The position numbers and the translations under genes are program-made. This document shows positions 1 through 7,992 of a stretch of 64,000 bases of DNA, piece after piece. Origin of the DNA: Archangium minus (GTDB lineage Bacteria > Myxococcota > Myxococcia > Myxococcales > Myxococcaceae). Below the pieces are notes generated by a model. The model was given only the letters and a program-made list of their open reading frames with translations, did not search any database and was not told the DNA's origin. How positions within the stretch are numbered: the first letter of the stretch is position 1; the number at the start of each line of letters is the position of its first letter. The stretch lies in the NCBI RefSeq assembly GCF_044360475.1, contig NZ_CP043494.1:4464001-4528000 (forward strand), written 5' to 3'.

Positions 1-991
1 GCTTGAGGGCCTCATTGGCCTGGAAGAGGCCGATGATGCCGGGGAGCACGCCGAGTACGCCGGCCTCGGCGCAGGACGGGGCGAGCTCGGGAGGCGGAGG
101 GGAGGGGTAGAGGCAGCGGTAGCAGGGGCCCTGGCCGGGGACGAACGTGGTGACCTGGCCCTCGAAGCGGAAGATGGAGCCGTGGAGGTTGGGCTTGCCC
201 TGCATGACGCACGCGTCGTTGAGCAGGTAGCGGGTGGGGAAGTTGTCCCCGCCATCCAGGACGAGGTCGAAGCCCTCGAGGATGCGCAGCACGTTCTGCG
301 AGGTGAGCCGCTCCGCGAAGGGCACCACCTTCACGTCGGGGTTGAGGGCCTCGAGGGTGGCGCGGGCGCTCTCGACCTTGGGCTGGCCGGCGCGCTCGTG
401 GGTGTGGAGCACCTGGCGCTGGAGGTTGCTCAGGTCCACCACGTCCGCGTCGACGATGCCCAGCGTGCCCACACCCGCGGCGGCGAGGTAGAGCGCGGCC
501 GGCGAGCCCAGCCCACCCGCGCCCAGCAGCAGCACCCGGGCCTTGAGGAGCTTCGCCTGTCCCTCCTCGCCCACCTCGGGGAGGATGAGGTGGCGGCGGT
601 AGCGCTCCTTCTGGGCGGGGGTGAGCACCACCGGCTTCTCCACCGGGAGGTGCGCGTCGCTCCAGCGGTTGAAGCCGCCCGCGAGCGAGGCCACGCGCGT
701 GTAGCCCATCTGCTGAAGGGTGTGGGCGGCCAGGGCCGAGCGGGTGCCTCCGGCGCAGTAGAGGACGAGCTCCTCGTCGCGAGTGGCCTTGTCCTCGATG
801 CGCAGCTCGAGGAAGCCGCGGGGGATGTGCACCGCGCCCGGCAGCCGGCCGCCCGCGTACTCGTCGCCCTCGCGCACGTCGATGAGCTTCATGGGGGCGC
901 GTGCGTCCAGCAGGCGCTTGACATCCTCGATGGAGACCTCGCGGATCTCCCTTTTCGTAGCGGACAGCAGCTCGCGGAAGGTAGCGCTCAT
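1..991 (-). CDS. Rhodanese-ThiF fusion, MoeB/ThiF-like sulfur-carrier adenylyltransferase (3' end outside window)
   Basis: The protein would activate a ThiS/MoaD-type sulfur carrier by C-terminal adenylylation for molybdopterin, thiamine or cysteine biosynthesis in the cytoplasm. The N-terminal ~110 residues form a rhodanese domain with the active-site loop CAGGTRS. A ThiF/MoeB fold follows, with the nucleotide-binding GAGGLGS motif, DADVVDLSNLQRQ, DGGDNFPTR and the first CxxC of a zinc site (CYRC). The frame is still open at base 1, so the C-terminus lies outside. The ATG at 991 is the natural start of the rhodanese domain. Rhodanese first and ThiF second is the reverse of the MoeZ/MOCS3 order. 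It is divergent from the Fe-S carrier gene at 1238. The family is sure; which carrier it serves is not visible. Confidence 0.88.
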   Translation of the reverse strand, partial: MSATFRELLSATKREIREVSIEDVKRLLDARAPMKLIDVREGDEYAGGRLPGAVHIPRGFLELRIEDKATRDEELVLYCAGGTRSALAAHTLQQMGYTRVASLAGGFNRWSDAHLPVEKPVVLTPAQKERYRRHLILPEVGEEGQAKLLKARVLLLGAGGLGSPAALYLAAAGVGTLGIVDADVVDLSNLQRQVLHTHERAGQPKVESARATLEALNPDVKVVPFAERLTSQNVLRILEGFDLVLDGGDNFPTRYLLNDACVMQGKPNLHGSIFRFEGQVTTFVPGQGPCYRCLYPSPPPPELAPSCAEAGVLGVLPGIIGLFQANEALK

Positions 992-1237
992 GGGGGCTCT
1001 CGTATAACCCGTGCCCGGGGTGAATTCCCTTCCGATGCTCGCCACCCCGACATCCGGCCTGGCGCGAAAGCGGATTGTCCAGAATCGCCTGGGTCTACCC
1101 CAGGACCTTGGGGGAGGGCCGTGCGTTTCTTCCACACGGGGCACACCTTCCGTCTGGGACAGATTCCGCCGGTGGACGGGCTGGATGGCAATTTTGGCGA
1201 GGGGCGTTATAAGGCGCCTGTAAGGAGACCGACCTAC

Positions 1238-1621
1238 ATGGATACGACCACGACTTCCGCTCAGACGACCCCCGCCCCCCAGGGCACGCCGGCCATCCCG
1301 GTGAAGCTCACCGAGGCCGCCGTGGCCCAGGTGAAGAAGGTCATCCAGGACCAGGGCTTCCAGGGCTACTTCTTCTCGATTCGGGTGGTGCCGGCCGGCT
1401 GCAGCGGGCTGGGCTACGATCTGAACCTGGTGCGCGAGACCAAGTCGGGCGACCTGACCTGGGAGCAGGACGGCGTGAAGATCGCGACCGACGCGCTGAG
1501 CAACAAGTACCTGGCGGGCACGGAGATCGACTTCGTGTCGAGCGTGACGGGGGCGGGCTTCAAGTTCAACAACCCGAACGCGAAGTCGTCCTGCGGCTGC
1601 GGGACCTCGTTCTCGACCTGA
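1238..1621 (+). CDS. HesB/IscA/ErpA-family A-type iron-sulfur carrier
   Basis: This 127-residue cytoplasmic protein would hold a [2Fe-2S] or [4Fe-4S] cluster and pass it from the scaffold to target apoproteins. The three conserved ligands are present: Cys55 in VPAGCSGLGY and Cys119/Cys121 in the C-terminal CGCG. The first ~20 residues are a Thr/Pro-rich extension that the short E. coli proteins lack. The ATG at 1238 is chosen because AAGGAG lies 10 bases upstream; the frame stays open much further upstream, but only antisense to the preceding gene. No suf or isc genes adjoin it, so its cluster source is unknown. ErpA, IscA and SufA cannot be told apart from sequence alone. Confidence 0.93.
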   Translation: MDTTTTSAQTTPAPQGTPAIPVKLTEAAVAQVKKVIQDQGFQGYFFSIRVVPAGCSGLGYDLNLVRETKSGDLTWEQDGVKIATDALSNKYLAGTEIDFVSSVTGAGFKFNNPNAKSSCGCGTSFST

Positions 1622-1636
1622 TAACGGAACGCCACT

Positions 1637-1670
1637 CCCTCTCCCTCCGGGAGAGGGTCGGGGTGAGGGT
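1637..1670. repeat. Interspersed palindromic repeat, copy 1
   Basis: Intergenic copy of a family seen five times in this window. The core hairpin CTCCCTCCGGGAGAGGG is followed by a GGGGTGAGGGT tail. It lies 15 bases after the stop of the Fe-S carrier gene. It could act as a REP-like element or transcript 3'-end hairpin, but there is no U-tract. Confidence 0.7.
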
Positions 1671-1841
1671 AGCCGCTTCCTGAGCGAGCCCCTCGCCCCT
1701 TTTCTATTTCAAGGGCCTGTGTGCACTTCCGCGCGGAGCGCTCCGGAGCTGTCGAGACGTGGACCCACGACATGCACGCGCGTCGGCCTCCCTCCAGCGC
1801 CGTGACTACGGTGCGGCCACAACGCGAATCCGGGAGGAAGC

Positions 1842-2630
1842 ATGGCGCGTGTGGCAATCGTCACGGGGTCGGACTCGGGAATTGGGAAGGCCTCCGCGGT
1901 AGCGCTCGCCGAGGCGGGCTTCGATGTGGGCATCACGTGGCACGAGGACCAGAAGGGTGCCGAGGACACCGCCGCCCAGGTGAGGGCGAAGGGGCGCCGG
2001 GCCGAGGTGCGCAGGCTGGACCTGAACCAGCTTCCGGAGGCTGGAGGCGTCATCGACGAGCTGGCGGATGCGCTCGGAGGGCTCGACGTCTTCGTGAACA
2101 ACGCGGGAACGGGAAGCAGTGCCGCGTTCCTCGACTTGGGCTGGGAGGAGTGGCGCCACACGGTGCGCGTGGACCTGGATGGCGCGTTCATCTGCTGTCA
2201 GCGCGCGGCGAGACGGATGGTGAAGCAGGGGAGAGGAGGGCGCATCATCACCATCACCTCGGTGCACGAGCACGTGCCGCTGATGGGCTCCTCGGCGTAC
2301 TGCGCGGCCAAGGGAGGGCTGGGGCTGCTCACCAAGGTGATGGCGGCGGAGCTGGGCCAGCACCAGATCACCGTCAACGCGATTGCCCCGGGGGAGATTT
2401 CGACCCCGATGACGGATCAGGACAACGTGAACCCGCGCACTGTCAGGAGACCGGGTTATCCGCTGGGCCGGCCGGGTGATGCGCGCGAGGTGGCGGGCCT
2501 GGTCGTCTTCCTCACCACCCCGGCGGCGGCCTTCATCACGGGGACGTCGCTCGTGATCGACGGGGGCCTTGAGTTGATGGCCGCCATCGGTGCGCACGGC
2601 CTGAAGAACGACGACTGGCGCAAGGTCTAG
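1842..2630 (+). CDS. Short-chain dehydrogenase/reductase, YohF-like
   Basis: This 262-residue NAD(P)-dependent oxidoreductase has all the classical SDR landmarks: TGSDSGIG for cofactor binding near residue 8, NNAG near residue 89, the catalytic Ser of ITSVHEH, the YxxxK motif in SAYCAAK, and IAPGEIST. The stretches ITWHED and MVKQGRGGRIITITSVHEH closely resemble E. coli YohF, an SDR of uncertain substrate, so the real substrate is unknown. The start at 1842 has GGAGGAAGC directly upstream. It stands alone between two copies of the interspersed palindromic repeat and marks the left edge of ordinary chromosome before the accessory island. Confidence 0.92.
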   Translation: MARVAIVTGSDSGIGKASAVALAEAGFDVGITWHEDQKGAEDTAAQVRAKGRRAEVRRLDLNQLPEAGGVIDELADALGGLDVFVNNAGTGSSAAFLDLGWEEWRHTVRVDLDGAFICCQRAARRMVKQGRGGRIITITSVHEHVPLMGSSAYCAAKGGLGLLTKVMAAELGQHQITVNAIAPGEISTPMTDQDNVNPRTVRRPGYPLGRPGDAREVAGLVVFLTTPAAAFITGTSLVIDGGLELMAAIGAHGLKNDDWRKV

Positions 2631-2637
2631 CGGAAGT

Positions 2638-2665
2638 CCCCTCTCCCTCTGGGAGAGGGGTACGA
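2638..2665. repeat. Interspersed palindromic repeat, copy 2
   Basis: Core CTCCCTCTGGGAGAGGG with only a degenerate tail, 8 bases after the SDR stop codon. It belongs to the same family as the copy at 1637 and again sits at the 3' end of a gene. Confidence 0.65.
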
Positions 2666-2851
2666 TGAGCTTTGTTGAAAGGGCCTGTGATTCCGAGAGG
2701 TTAGGCCCTATTGCAAATTGTTCGTGTAGTGAATCTGTAGCTTGGCGGGTGCTGTAGCGAATCGGGCCAACGCATCGCTGTGCACTCTCTGTGAAGGCCC
2801 CCCCGGTCCGGTCTGCTGCTGTCCGGTATCAGGGGGCTGCAACGGACCTTC

Positions 2852-3298
2852 CTACATCCTGGGGGGCCTGTCGTCCTCAAGCGGGATGCTCGCCATCGCC
2901 CTGGCGTATTCGCGCTCAATCCACTCGTCCCTCGCCTTCTTCCGGGCAGCCTGCTCCTGTTCCTTCGTGGCGGGCGGTACGTGGGCGTAAAGCTCCCCGT
3001 TCACGATGCGCGACACCTCGCCCTGGGAGAGACCGAACCGCATGGACAAGTCCTCTTGGGTGAAGGTGCCCGTCCGCGCCAAGTAGCGAAGTTCTTGGAC
3101 TTCCTGGGGGGTGAGCTTGCGCGCCCGCTCCTTCCGGTGGACCACCCCGCGAAGCACTCGGGAAACGCTCATGGGCGTAACGCCGAACTTGGCCGCCAAA
3201 TCGGCCAGGGAGAGGGCGGGGTTTTGCTCCCTTGCCGTGCGGATGGCTTGAGCGTCGGCAAAGGTCAGCTTGCGGAAATTCGGTTGCTTCGATTCCAT
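2852..3298 (-). CDS. Small protein with two helix-turn-helix segments
   Basis: This 148-residue protein carries two similar HTH segments in tandem: LSLADLAAKFGVTPMSVSRVL near residues 29-49 and FTQEDLSMRFGLSQGEVSRIV near residues 78-98. Each looks like the DNA-binding helix pair of resolvases or transposon regulators. There is no catalytic domain, and the C-terminus is Arg/Lys/Glu-rich. It is probably a DNA-binding regulator of the accessory island. A perfect TTGACA (minus strand, 3333-3328) and an AACCGGTT palindrome at 3302-3309 lie just upstream, so autoregulation is possible. The start has only a weak ribosome site (GGTTGGG). No named family is claimed. Confidence 0.7.
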   Translation of the reverse strand: MESKQPNFRKLTFADAQAIRTAREQNPALSLADLAAKFGVTPMSVSRVLRGVVHRKERARKLTPQEVQELRYLARTGTFTQEDLSMRFGLSQGEVSRIVNGELYAHVPPATKEQEQAARKKARDEWIEREYARAMASIPLEDDRPPRM

Positions 3299-3766
3299 CC
3301 CAACCGGTTACGACCGCTTATTTGCGCTGTCAAAGAGCCTCGGGAGGGCGGATAGGTGGGGAGTCCGGCTTTCATTAGCTCCCTGGGATGCCCGCCGGAC
3401 GTGCCGCCAATCACCGGCAGCAGCTAGGCCCCGCGCCCGGTCCGGTTGGGTTGGGCTGGCCTATCCCCTCTGTCCCATCCCTCGTCTATATGTGGCTACA
3501 GTTAGAGCTACTTACTGCTATATCACTCTACCAACTATCTCTTGCTGCATCTTTCTCTACTCTCTTCTTCCTCTTCCTACCCTACCAAGAAGAGAAGAAG
3601 AAAGAAGAAGAGTAGAGAGTACAAGGGGTTAGACACCTAGAAATTGGATGGGTGGCCCTTGTCCCGACTCTGCCCAGCCATGGCGCCGAGGCCACTTGTT
3701 GAAAGAACAAATGCGAGATGGGCCCTTTGCAAAGTAGCGGAGGCCCGAGGCGCCGCGTTCTGTAGT
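3299..3766. other. Gene-free, unusually AT-rich and polypyrimidine stretch
   Basis: No convincing gene. The part from about 3478 to 3620 is far lower in GC than anything nearby. It includes a long polypyrimidine tract followed by a polypurine tract that can pair as an imperfect hairpin (CTCTAC at 3555-3560 with GTAGAG at 3612-3617, continuing inward). Downstream lies the left 91-bp palindromic element. Confidence 0.6.
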
Positions 3767-3772
3767 CCGTTA

Positions 3773-3863
3773 GGACGCTGGCGGAAATTAAACTTCCACC
3801 TTATGGCATTGCTCCGCTGTGCGACTGGCATAGAAGTTGGCAAAGTGATTTACGCCAGCGTCC
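3773..3863. repeat. 91-bp palindromic element, copy 1
   Basis: The ends are inverted repeats (GGACGCTGGCG ... CGCCAGCGTCC), extending imperfectly inward to make a hairpin with a short apex. TTA flanks it on both sides (3770-3772 and 3864-3866), as a 3-bp target duplication would. It matches the copy at 5386-5476 at about 91% over the same length and orientation. It begins three bases beyond the stop codon of the kinase gene. It could be a MITE or a recombination site. Confidence 0.8.
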
Positions 3864-3866
3864 TTA

Positions 3867-4949
3867 TTAACCGACAATGCCGGATTCGTCGATTTCCAGA
3901 AGTTTCAGAAGCCTCTCAAGCCGGTGGTTGCGGTACGGCCAATCATCAACGGTCCCGACGTTACTGTTTGCATAGTTGATGCGAAAATTTGCTTGAGCGT
4001 ATGCTCTGCTATCAAGGGAACGCAAAAGCCGAAGCAGACGTCCCTGAACCTCCTCAAATGAAGGCCGTAGTTCCGGCTTCGGCGACATGCAGTCGCGCAC
4101 AAGGCGCTCGAAGTCGCCCGAAACTTGGGGATTTGGCGCGATGGCGTTACCCGCTTTCGCCCATCGCTTCCAATGATCGTCCCTCAACCATTTCTTTGAA
4201 TTTCCTTCACGCGGGGTCGGCCACCAGTCACTAACGCGTTCGCCAATAGGGTGGATGCCACGGGTCATCACTTCATACATGATGACGCCAAATGAGAAGA
4301 CATCCGAAGCACCATTAGCCTTGTTTTCGGACCACTGCTCCGGGGACATATAGGGCTTTGGCCCATCTGCTCGATCATGCTCCAAACTCATGTTCGCGAG
4401 CCCAAAATCGGCGAGGAGCGGGACCGTATACACGTCTTCAACTGGGAGGCCGTCGAAGTCGGAGCGATAATCTCTCATGAGCACATTTTGTGGCTTCAGA
4501 TCCTGATGATTAAGAACACCTCGTTGTCTGCAATGGATCAGGGCAGCGCAGAGATATGACAGGGTAGAAAGCCGACCGGCATTCGAGAAACCTGCCTGCG
4601 GGATCCATTTAGAAAGATCACCGCTCGTGGCTCTATAGAGTGCTACAGGGGTGTCAAACACGATCTCATAATCAAAAGGATGGCAGACAAATTCATGAGA
4701 GAAAGTATTGTGTTGAATTTGGATTTCGCGCAGAAATCTCCGGTGGCGTTCCGCTGGGTTGTCGGATGGCGCTCTTGGCACCTTAACTGCAATGTATCGG
4801 GGATGAGCGTTTTCTCCTTGGTCGAAAAAGAAGACGGAACCGCACATTCCTCCGCTTCTGTGAGTAACCTTCCCGTATTTTGAAAGCAAAATTTCGACGA
4901 AGCGCTGGATCTCTTCTTCGGGAAAGCCTGAGTCGAGTAGGAATGCCAT
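3867..4949 (-). CDS. Soluble Hanks-type Ser/Thr protein kinase (island cargo)
   Basis: This 360-residue protein is a kinase domain with no membrane segment. Visible elements are an atypical glycine loop (RSGGMCGSVFF, residues 31-41), the ATP lysine in IAVKVP (Lys56), the catalytic loop NHQDLKPQN (Asp150; His-Gln-Asp in place of His-Arg-Asp), DFGLAN (Asp181) and SPEQW replacing APE. The missing Arg before the catalytic Asp suggests no RD-type activation. About 100 C-terminal residues match no known domain. GC content and codon use differ from chromosomal kinases in this window, indicating transfer. It lies between two copies of the 91-bp palindrome. Similar mobile kinases can act in phage defence, but nothing here proves that. 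Confidence 0.85.
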   Translation of the reverse strand: MAFLLDSGFPEEEIQRFVEILLSKYGKVTHRSGGMCGSVFFFDQGENAHPRYIAVKVPRAPSDNPAERHRRFLREIQIQHNTFSHEFVCHPFDYEIVFDTPVALYRATSGDLSKWIPQAGFSNAGRLSTLSYLCAALIHCRQRGVLNHQDLKPQNVLMRDYRSDFDGLPVEDVYTVPLLADFGLANMSLEHDRADGPKPYMSPEQWSENKANGASDVFSFGVIMYEVMTRGIHPIGERVSDWWPTPREGNSKKWLRDDHWKRWAKAGNAIAPNPQVSGDFERLVRDCMSPKPELRPSFEEVQGRLLRLLRSLDSRAYAQANFRINYANSNVGTVDDWPYRNHRLERLLKLLEIDESGIVG

Positions 4950-5255
4950 ATGTCAATTCTCGGTTCGGGTTAAGCTGAGCAGACTTAGCTTTTCGTGTGG
5001 ATCTTATGGCGGAGTAGGGCCCTTCGGAAAGACAATTTCGTTGGCGAGCATAGGAAGGACAGGAGCCCCCTTGGGCGTAGTGAGTGGGAGCAGAGCGGGA
5101 GGTGAGGGACGCTGACGGGGAGCCCATGAGCCGCACGCCGAGCTGGCGCAGAGCCTTTCATCTCCAGCAGACACACGCCTGTCCAGCCCAGCCGCTTTCC
5201 CAGGAGGGGCGCGGCAGGTGCTTGGCTCTCTTGGCTGGATGGGGCGACTTGCGCT
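4950..5255. other. Gene-free stretch upstream of the island kinase
   Basis: No gene is supported here. The segment should carry the kinase promoter on the minus strand. Its GC rises sharply beyond about 5050, marking a junction between kinase-associated DNA and the transposase remnant. Confidence 0.5.
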
Positions 5256-5385
5256 TCAACACCACGCGCTCTGGGGTGGCCCTAGCGAAGGGGCCAAGTA
5301 CGCACTCGCCCTGGGCAACCCCAGGTGCTCCACAATCGCTCTCACCCCTCCTGCTCCCTTCACGTACGCCAACACTCTTAATTTA
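5256..5385 (-). pseudogene. C-terminal remnant of an IS91/IS801-like transposase
   Basis: The minus strand encodes about 42 residues, from KLRVLAYV through RAIVEHLGLP to GPPQSAWC, then a stop at 5256. The pattern RVLA(Y/F)x...RAIxEHLGLP...APxxGPPQ is, from memory, the extreme C-terminus of Y2 (IS91/ISCR-type) transposases. The frame stops resembling that family exactly at the inner edge of the 91-bp palindrome (5386), and nothing on the other side continues it. The transposase gene was therefore cut where the palindrome begins. The identification rests on a short stretch and should be checked by search. Confidence 0.55.
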
Positions 5386-5476
5386 GGATGCTGGCGTAAA
5401 TTAATTTTCCACCTTATGGCATTGCTCCGCTGTGCAACGGGCATAGAGGTTGGCAAAGTAATTTACGCCAGCGTCC
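5386..5476. repeat. 91-bp palindromic element, copy 2
   Basis: Same length, orientation and TTA flanks (5383-5385 and 5477-5479) as copy 1. The ends GGATGCTGGCG and CGCCAGCGTCC pair, and the pairing continues imperfectly for roughly 38 bases per arm. It borders the transposase remnant on one side and lies about 80 bases beyond the integrase stop on the other. Confidence 0.8.
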
Positions 5477-5551
5477 TTAGAGACGGCTGCCCCCGGGCCT
5501 CTCAAAAGCAGAGGGGCCGGACCCACTTCCAGGCCCAGCCCCTCAGAATCG

Positions 5552-5564
5552 CCCATCAATTCGG
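5552..5564 (+). other. Possible attachment-site core at the integrase 3' end
   Basis: The 13-mer CCCATCAATTCGG spans the last two codons and stop of the integrase gene. It recurs once in the same orientation at 11323-11335, near the right edge of the atypical DNA. A 13-base match could be chance, so this is only a candidate. Confidence 0.3.
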
Positions 5565-6908
5565 AACAGAGGCGCCGGACCTATCGCCCATGCCAGAACC
5601 GGCTGCTAGGATTTTCTTCTTGGCCATGATGCTGGCCATCACTCCCGCCGCGCGCTCGTCCGCCTTACGCATGAATTTGGTGTAAATGTCGAGCGTAATG
5701 CTCGTGGTCGAGTGCCCGAGACGCGAGGATACGGTTTTGACGTCTACGCCATCGCTAATCATCATCGTGGCATTCGTGTGGCGCATGTCGTGGAACCGAA
5801 TCTGTTTCAATCCGGCCGTCTTGATAATCCGGTTGAAGGCATCCCGAAGCGCTCGCTTGAAGACGGGTCGCCCGGTCGTGCTCGGGAACACGTAGGGATG
5901 CGCTCCCTTGCCTTCCTTCCTCATGCGCTCCTTGTGCTGAATGAGGGCGTGCACGGTTTCAGGAAAGAGGGTGACAATCCGGTTGCCCGCTTGGGTCTTG
6001 GGGCCCGACAACGGTTGATGATTGCCGTTGACCTCTTGCAGGTTGTGCCGGACGTGAATTTGCCCGGAGTAGCGGGGGGCGCCGGTCGTGGGGTCGGTGT
6101 CCTCCTTCAATTCCACGTCATCCCACTGGAGCCCCAGCAATTCGCCCTGACGCATCCCGGTTTCAATCGCGAGGACAAACAGCGCCTCCAACCGCTCACC
6201 ATCACAGGCCAGGAGGAACGCGGCCACCTCGTCCGAGTCCCAAACCTTCATCTGCTCGCGCTTGACCGTGGGGTACTCCACCCCGGCCATGGGGTTTTCC
6301 TTCAACTGCCGCCATGCAACCGCGCGCCCGAGAGCGGATTTCAATTGAACGCACAAGCCCCGACGACGGGCAGCCGAGACACCGCGCTTTTCGAGCGATG
6401 CAAGCCACGTCTCAATATCGAACGGGGACAGCTTGGACAGAGGGATTTGACCGATGCCCAGCCCCATGCCCACGTCCTTTTCTGGGGCCATGTAGAGCCG
6501 GATTTGCTCCGAGTAGGCCGCGACAGTGGTGGGCTGGAGTTTCGTTTTGACAATATCAAGCCAGCGCCGGAGGAAGTCCCCCACGGTTTCCTTCGTGGCG
6601 TTCTCGGCTACCGTCTCGGCTTCCTTCCTGGCCGCTTCCCGCTTTTCGATGGCCTCGCGTTGGGTCGCACCGTAGACGACGCGGGTTTTTGCCTTGCCAT
6701 CGGTTCCGCTGGTCTTCCAGGTTGCGCACCAACGGTTATCGGACTCGCGGAAATACACGCTCCCCAGCCCGGAAGCGCAACGGGGCTTTTTCCTGCGCTT
6801 GGTCTTAGGGCTGGCGGGCTTGCTGGTGGACTCGGACGCTACAGGCCCGGTCGGGAGAGGAGGAAGGGAGAGAGCGGCGGAAGTGTCGGGGATGCTCGTG
6901 TCAAACAT
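5556..6908 (-). CDS. Phage-type tyrosine recombinase / integrase
   Basis: This 450-residue site-specific recombinase would integrate and excise the island. It has a basic N-terminus (KTKRRKKPR), an AP2-like arm-binding region (GSVYFRESDNRWCATWK), a core-binding SAM-like domain (TVGDFLRRWLDIVK...) and a catalytic domain. Catalytic residues seen are Arg in TGMRQGE, HDMRHT (His-x-x-Arg), His in LGHSTT and the Tyr nucleophile in DIYTKF. It is longer than integron integrases, and I see no IntI-specific insert, so it belongs with phage/ICE integrases. The ATG at 6908 is preferred over one at 6968 because GGAG lies 7 bases upstream of it. The gene for an unknown 143-residue protein ends 69 bases upstream. 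Confidence 0.9.
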   Translation of the reverse strand: MFDTSIPDTSAALSLPPLPTGPVASESTSKPASPKTKRRKKPRCASGLGSVYFRESDNRWCATWKTSGTDGKAKTRVVYGATQREAIEKREAARKEAETVAENATKETVGDFLRRWLDIVKTKLQPTTVAAYSEQIRLYMAPEKDVGMGLGIGQIPLSKLSPFDIETWLASLEKRGVSAARRRGLCVQLKSALGRAVAWRQLKENPMAGVEYPTVKREQMKVWDSDEVAAFLLACDGERLEALFVLAIETGMRQGELLGLQWDDVELKEDTDPTTGAPRYSGQIHVRHNLQEVNGNHQPLSGPKTQAGNRIVTLFPETVHALIQHKERMRKEGKGAHPYVFPSTTGRPVFKRALRDAFNRIIKTAGLKQIRFHDMRHTNATMMISDGVDVKTVSSRLGHSTTSITLDIYTKFMRKADERAAGVMASIMAKKKILAAGSGMGDRSGASVPN

Positions 6909-6977
6909 AAATTCTCCGTGCGGCATGAATTGCCGACGCGGATTGTTGTGACACGCGGTTTGTGCCATGTCAACGCA

Positions 6978-7409
6978 CTAGGTTTGTAGTTTGGGCTCGT
7001 CAGGGTCAACCATTGCAAAAACTCGCGCCAATTCAGCGTCCGTTAAGCCAGCATCGCCAGACTCAACCGCCCGGCGTAACTCGCAAATTCGCTCGATTAG
7101 GTCGCCCACGTAGCCGTATTGGGTCTGTCCGCGCTCAGATGCCATCACGTCGAGTAACTGGGCATTCTCGGGGGTCATCTGCGCCCCCGTCATCCGGACC
7201 GTCCGGGCCCGGTCCACGTTGCCGCCCTCGGAAAGCCATGCCCGGAGCGCCGAGACGACCTCGGGGCCCGTTCCATTGGCTTTCGTCTCCCGGTAGGTCT
7301 TCCGGTAGCAGGCACCGCACAGGCGCATTTCCACGACCGGGGACCATCGCTCAGCCGGTACAGGCTCCCGGTGGCGCTGGGCATCGCAAGAGGCAGTTTC
7401 GGAAGGCAT
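6978..7409 (-). CDS. Hypothetical protein next to the integrase
   Basis: This 143-residue protein of unknown function contains Cys residues that could form a small zinc site (CDAQRH near the N-terminus, then CGACYRK). A helical acidic C-terminal part follows (YVGDLIERICELRRAVESG...). The ATG at 7409 has no strong ribosome site; a TTG at 7463 in frame would add 18 residues. The position directly upstream of the integrase, on the same strand, suggests co-transcription and a role as recombination accessory protein or regulator, but that is inference only. Confidence 0.55.
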   Translation of the reverse strand: MPSETASCDAQRHREPVPAERWSPVVEMRLCGACYRKTYRETKANGTGPEVVSALRAWLSEGGNVDRARTVRMTGAQMTPENAQLLDVMASERGQTQYGYVGDLIERICELRRAVESGDAGLTDAELARVFAMVDPDEPKLQT

Positions 7410-7992
7410 GGGACGCCTATACCGCCCGGTCCGGGGGTTCAGGAAGCGCCGGACGTGGGGCAAGGGAGCGCCAGCCCTGAGAACAGGGGCCTAACAGACG
7501 GCGCGGCGAACAGGCCCGGACCGGGAGGGGTCCGGGAGCGTGGGTGGCCTTCAACGGGAACGCGCCCCAAGGGCCCTAGAAAGGCCGTAGGGAATTGATC
7601 GTGCATCTGGACGGCCATGGGGAGCAGTTCGGGCCCGGACGGCTACAGCGGGCCCGGAGCGGGACAGGTTGGCGGGGGCCTGGTGGTGGTGCGGAACCCG
7701 GTCATGGTCGCCCGCTCGCTCATTCCGGAGCCCGTAACTACAGAATCCACTACATCCGCTCGCCCGGTCGCCGCTAACCCCTCGAAAGCGCAGAGGAAAG
7801 GCGCCAATCTCCCACTATTCAGTCGGCAGGGGATGGGAGCGGAACGGCTCGCGGGCAGCTTCCCGGGCCCGGTCGGCTGGTGGGTGACGTGGCGCGGAAG
7901 GCCGGAAGAGGACCGGACAGTGGGGAGGGGGCAGGGCCTGGGGTATCGCCCCCAGGGAAAACGCCATCAGGGCGCTGGGGGCCCCAAGAGAG
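7410..7992. other. Gene-free stretch inside the island
   Basis: About 580 bases with no frame that looks coding on either strand. GC is high (GGGCCCGG-rich) compared with the methyltransferase gene beside it. I see no convincing promoter, repeat or RNA in it. Confidence 0.45.

Noticed and set aside
2700..2772. A palindrome GTTAGGCCC...GGGCCAAC near the left edge of the island as an attC site
   Set aside because: The arms are inside out for attC (GTT outermost and AAC at the far end) and pair only with a bulge. It may be chance.
3773..3863. Reading the 91-bp palindrome as an integron attC site
   Set aside because: Its ends run GTTAGGAC...GTCCTTA, not RYYYAAC...GTTRRRY, and TTA flanks on both sides fit a target duplication better.
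5556..6908. Integrase as an integron IntI
   Set aside because: It is too long, has an N-terminal arm-binding region, and shows no IntI-specific patch that I can see; its catalytic context is phage/ICE-like.
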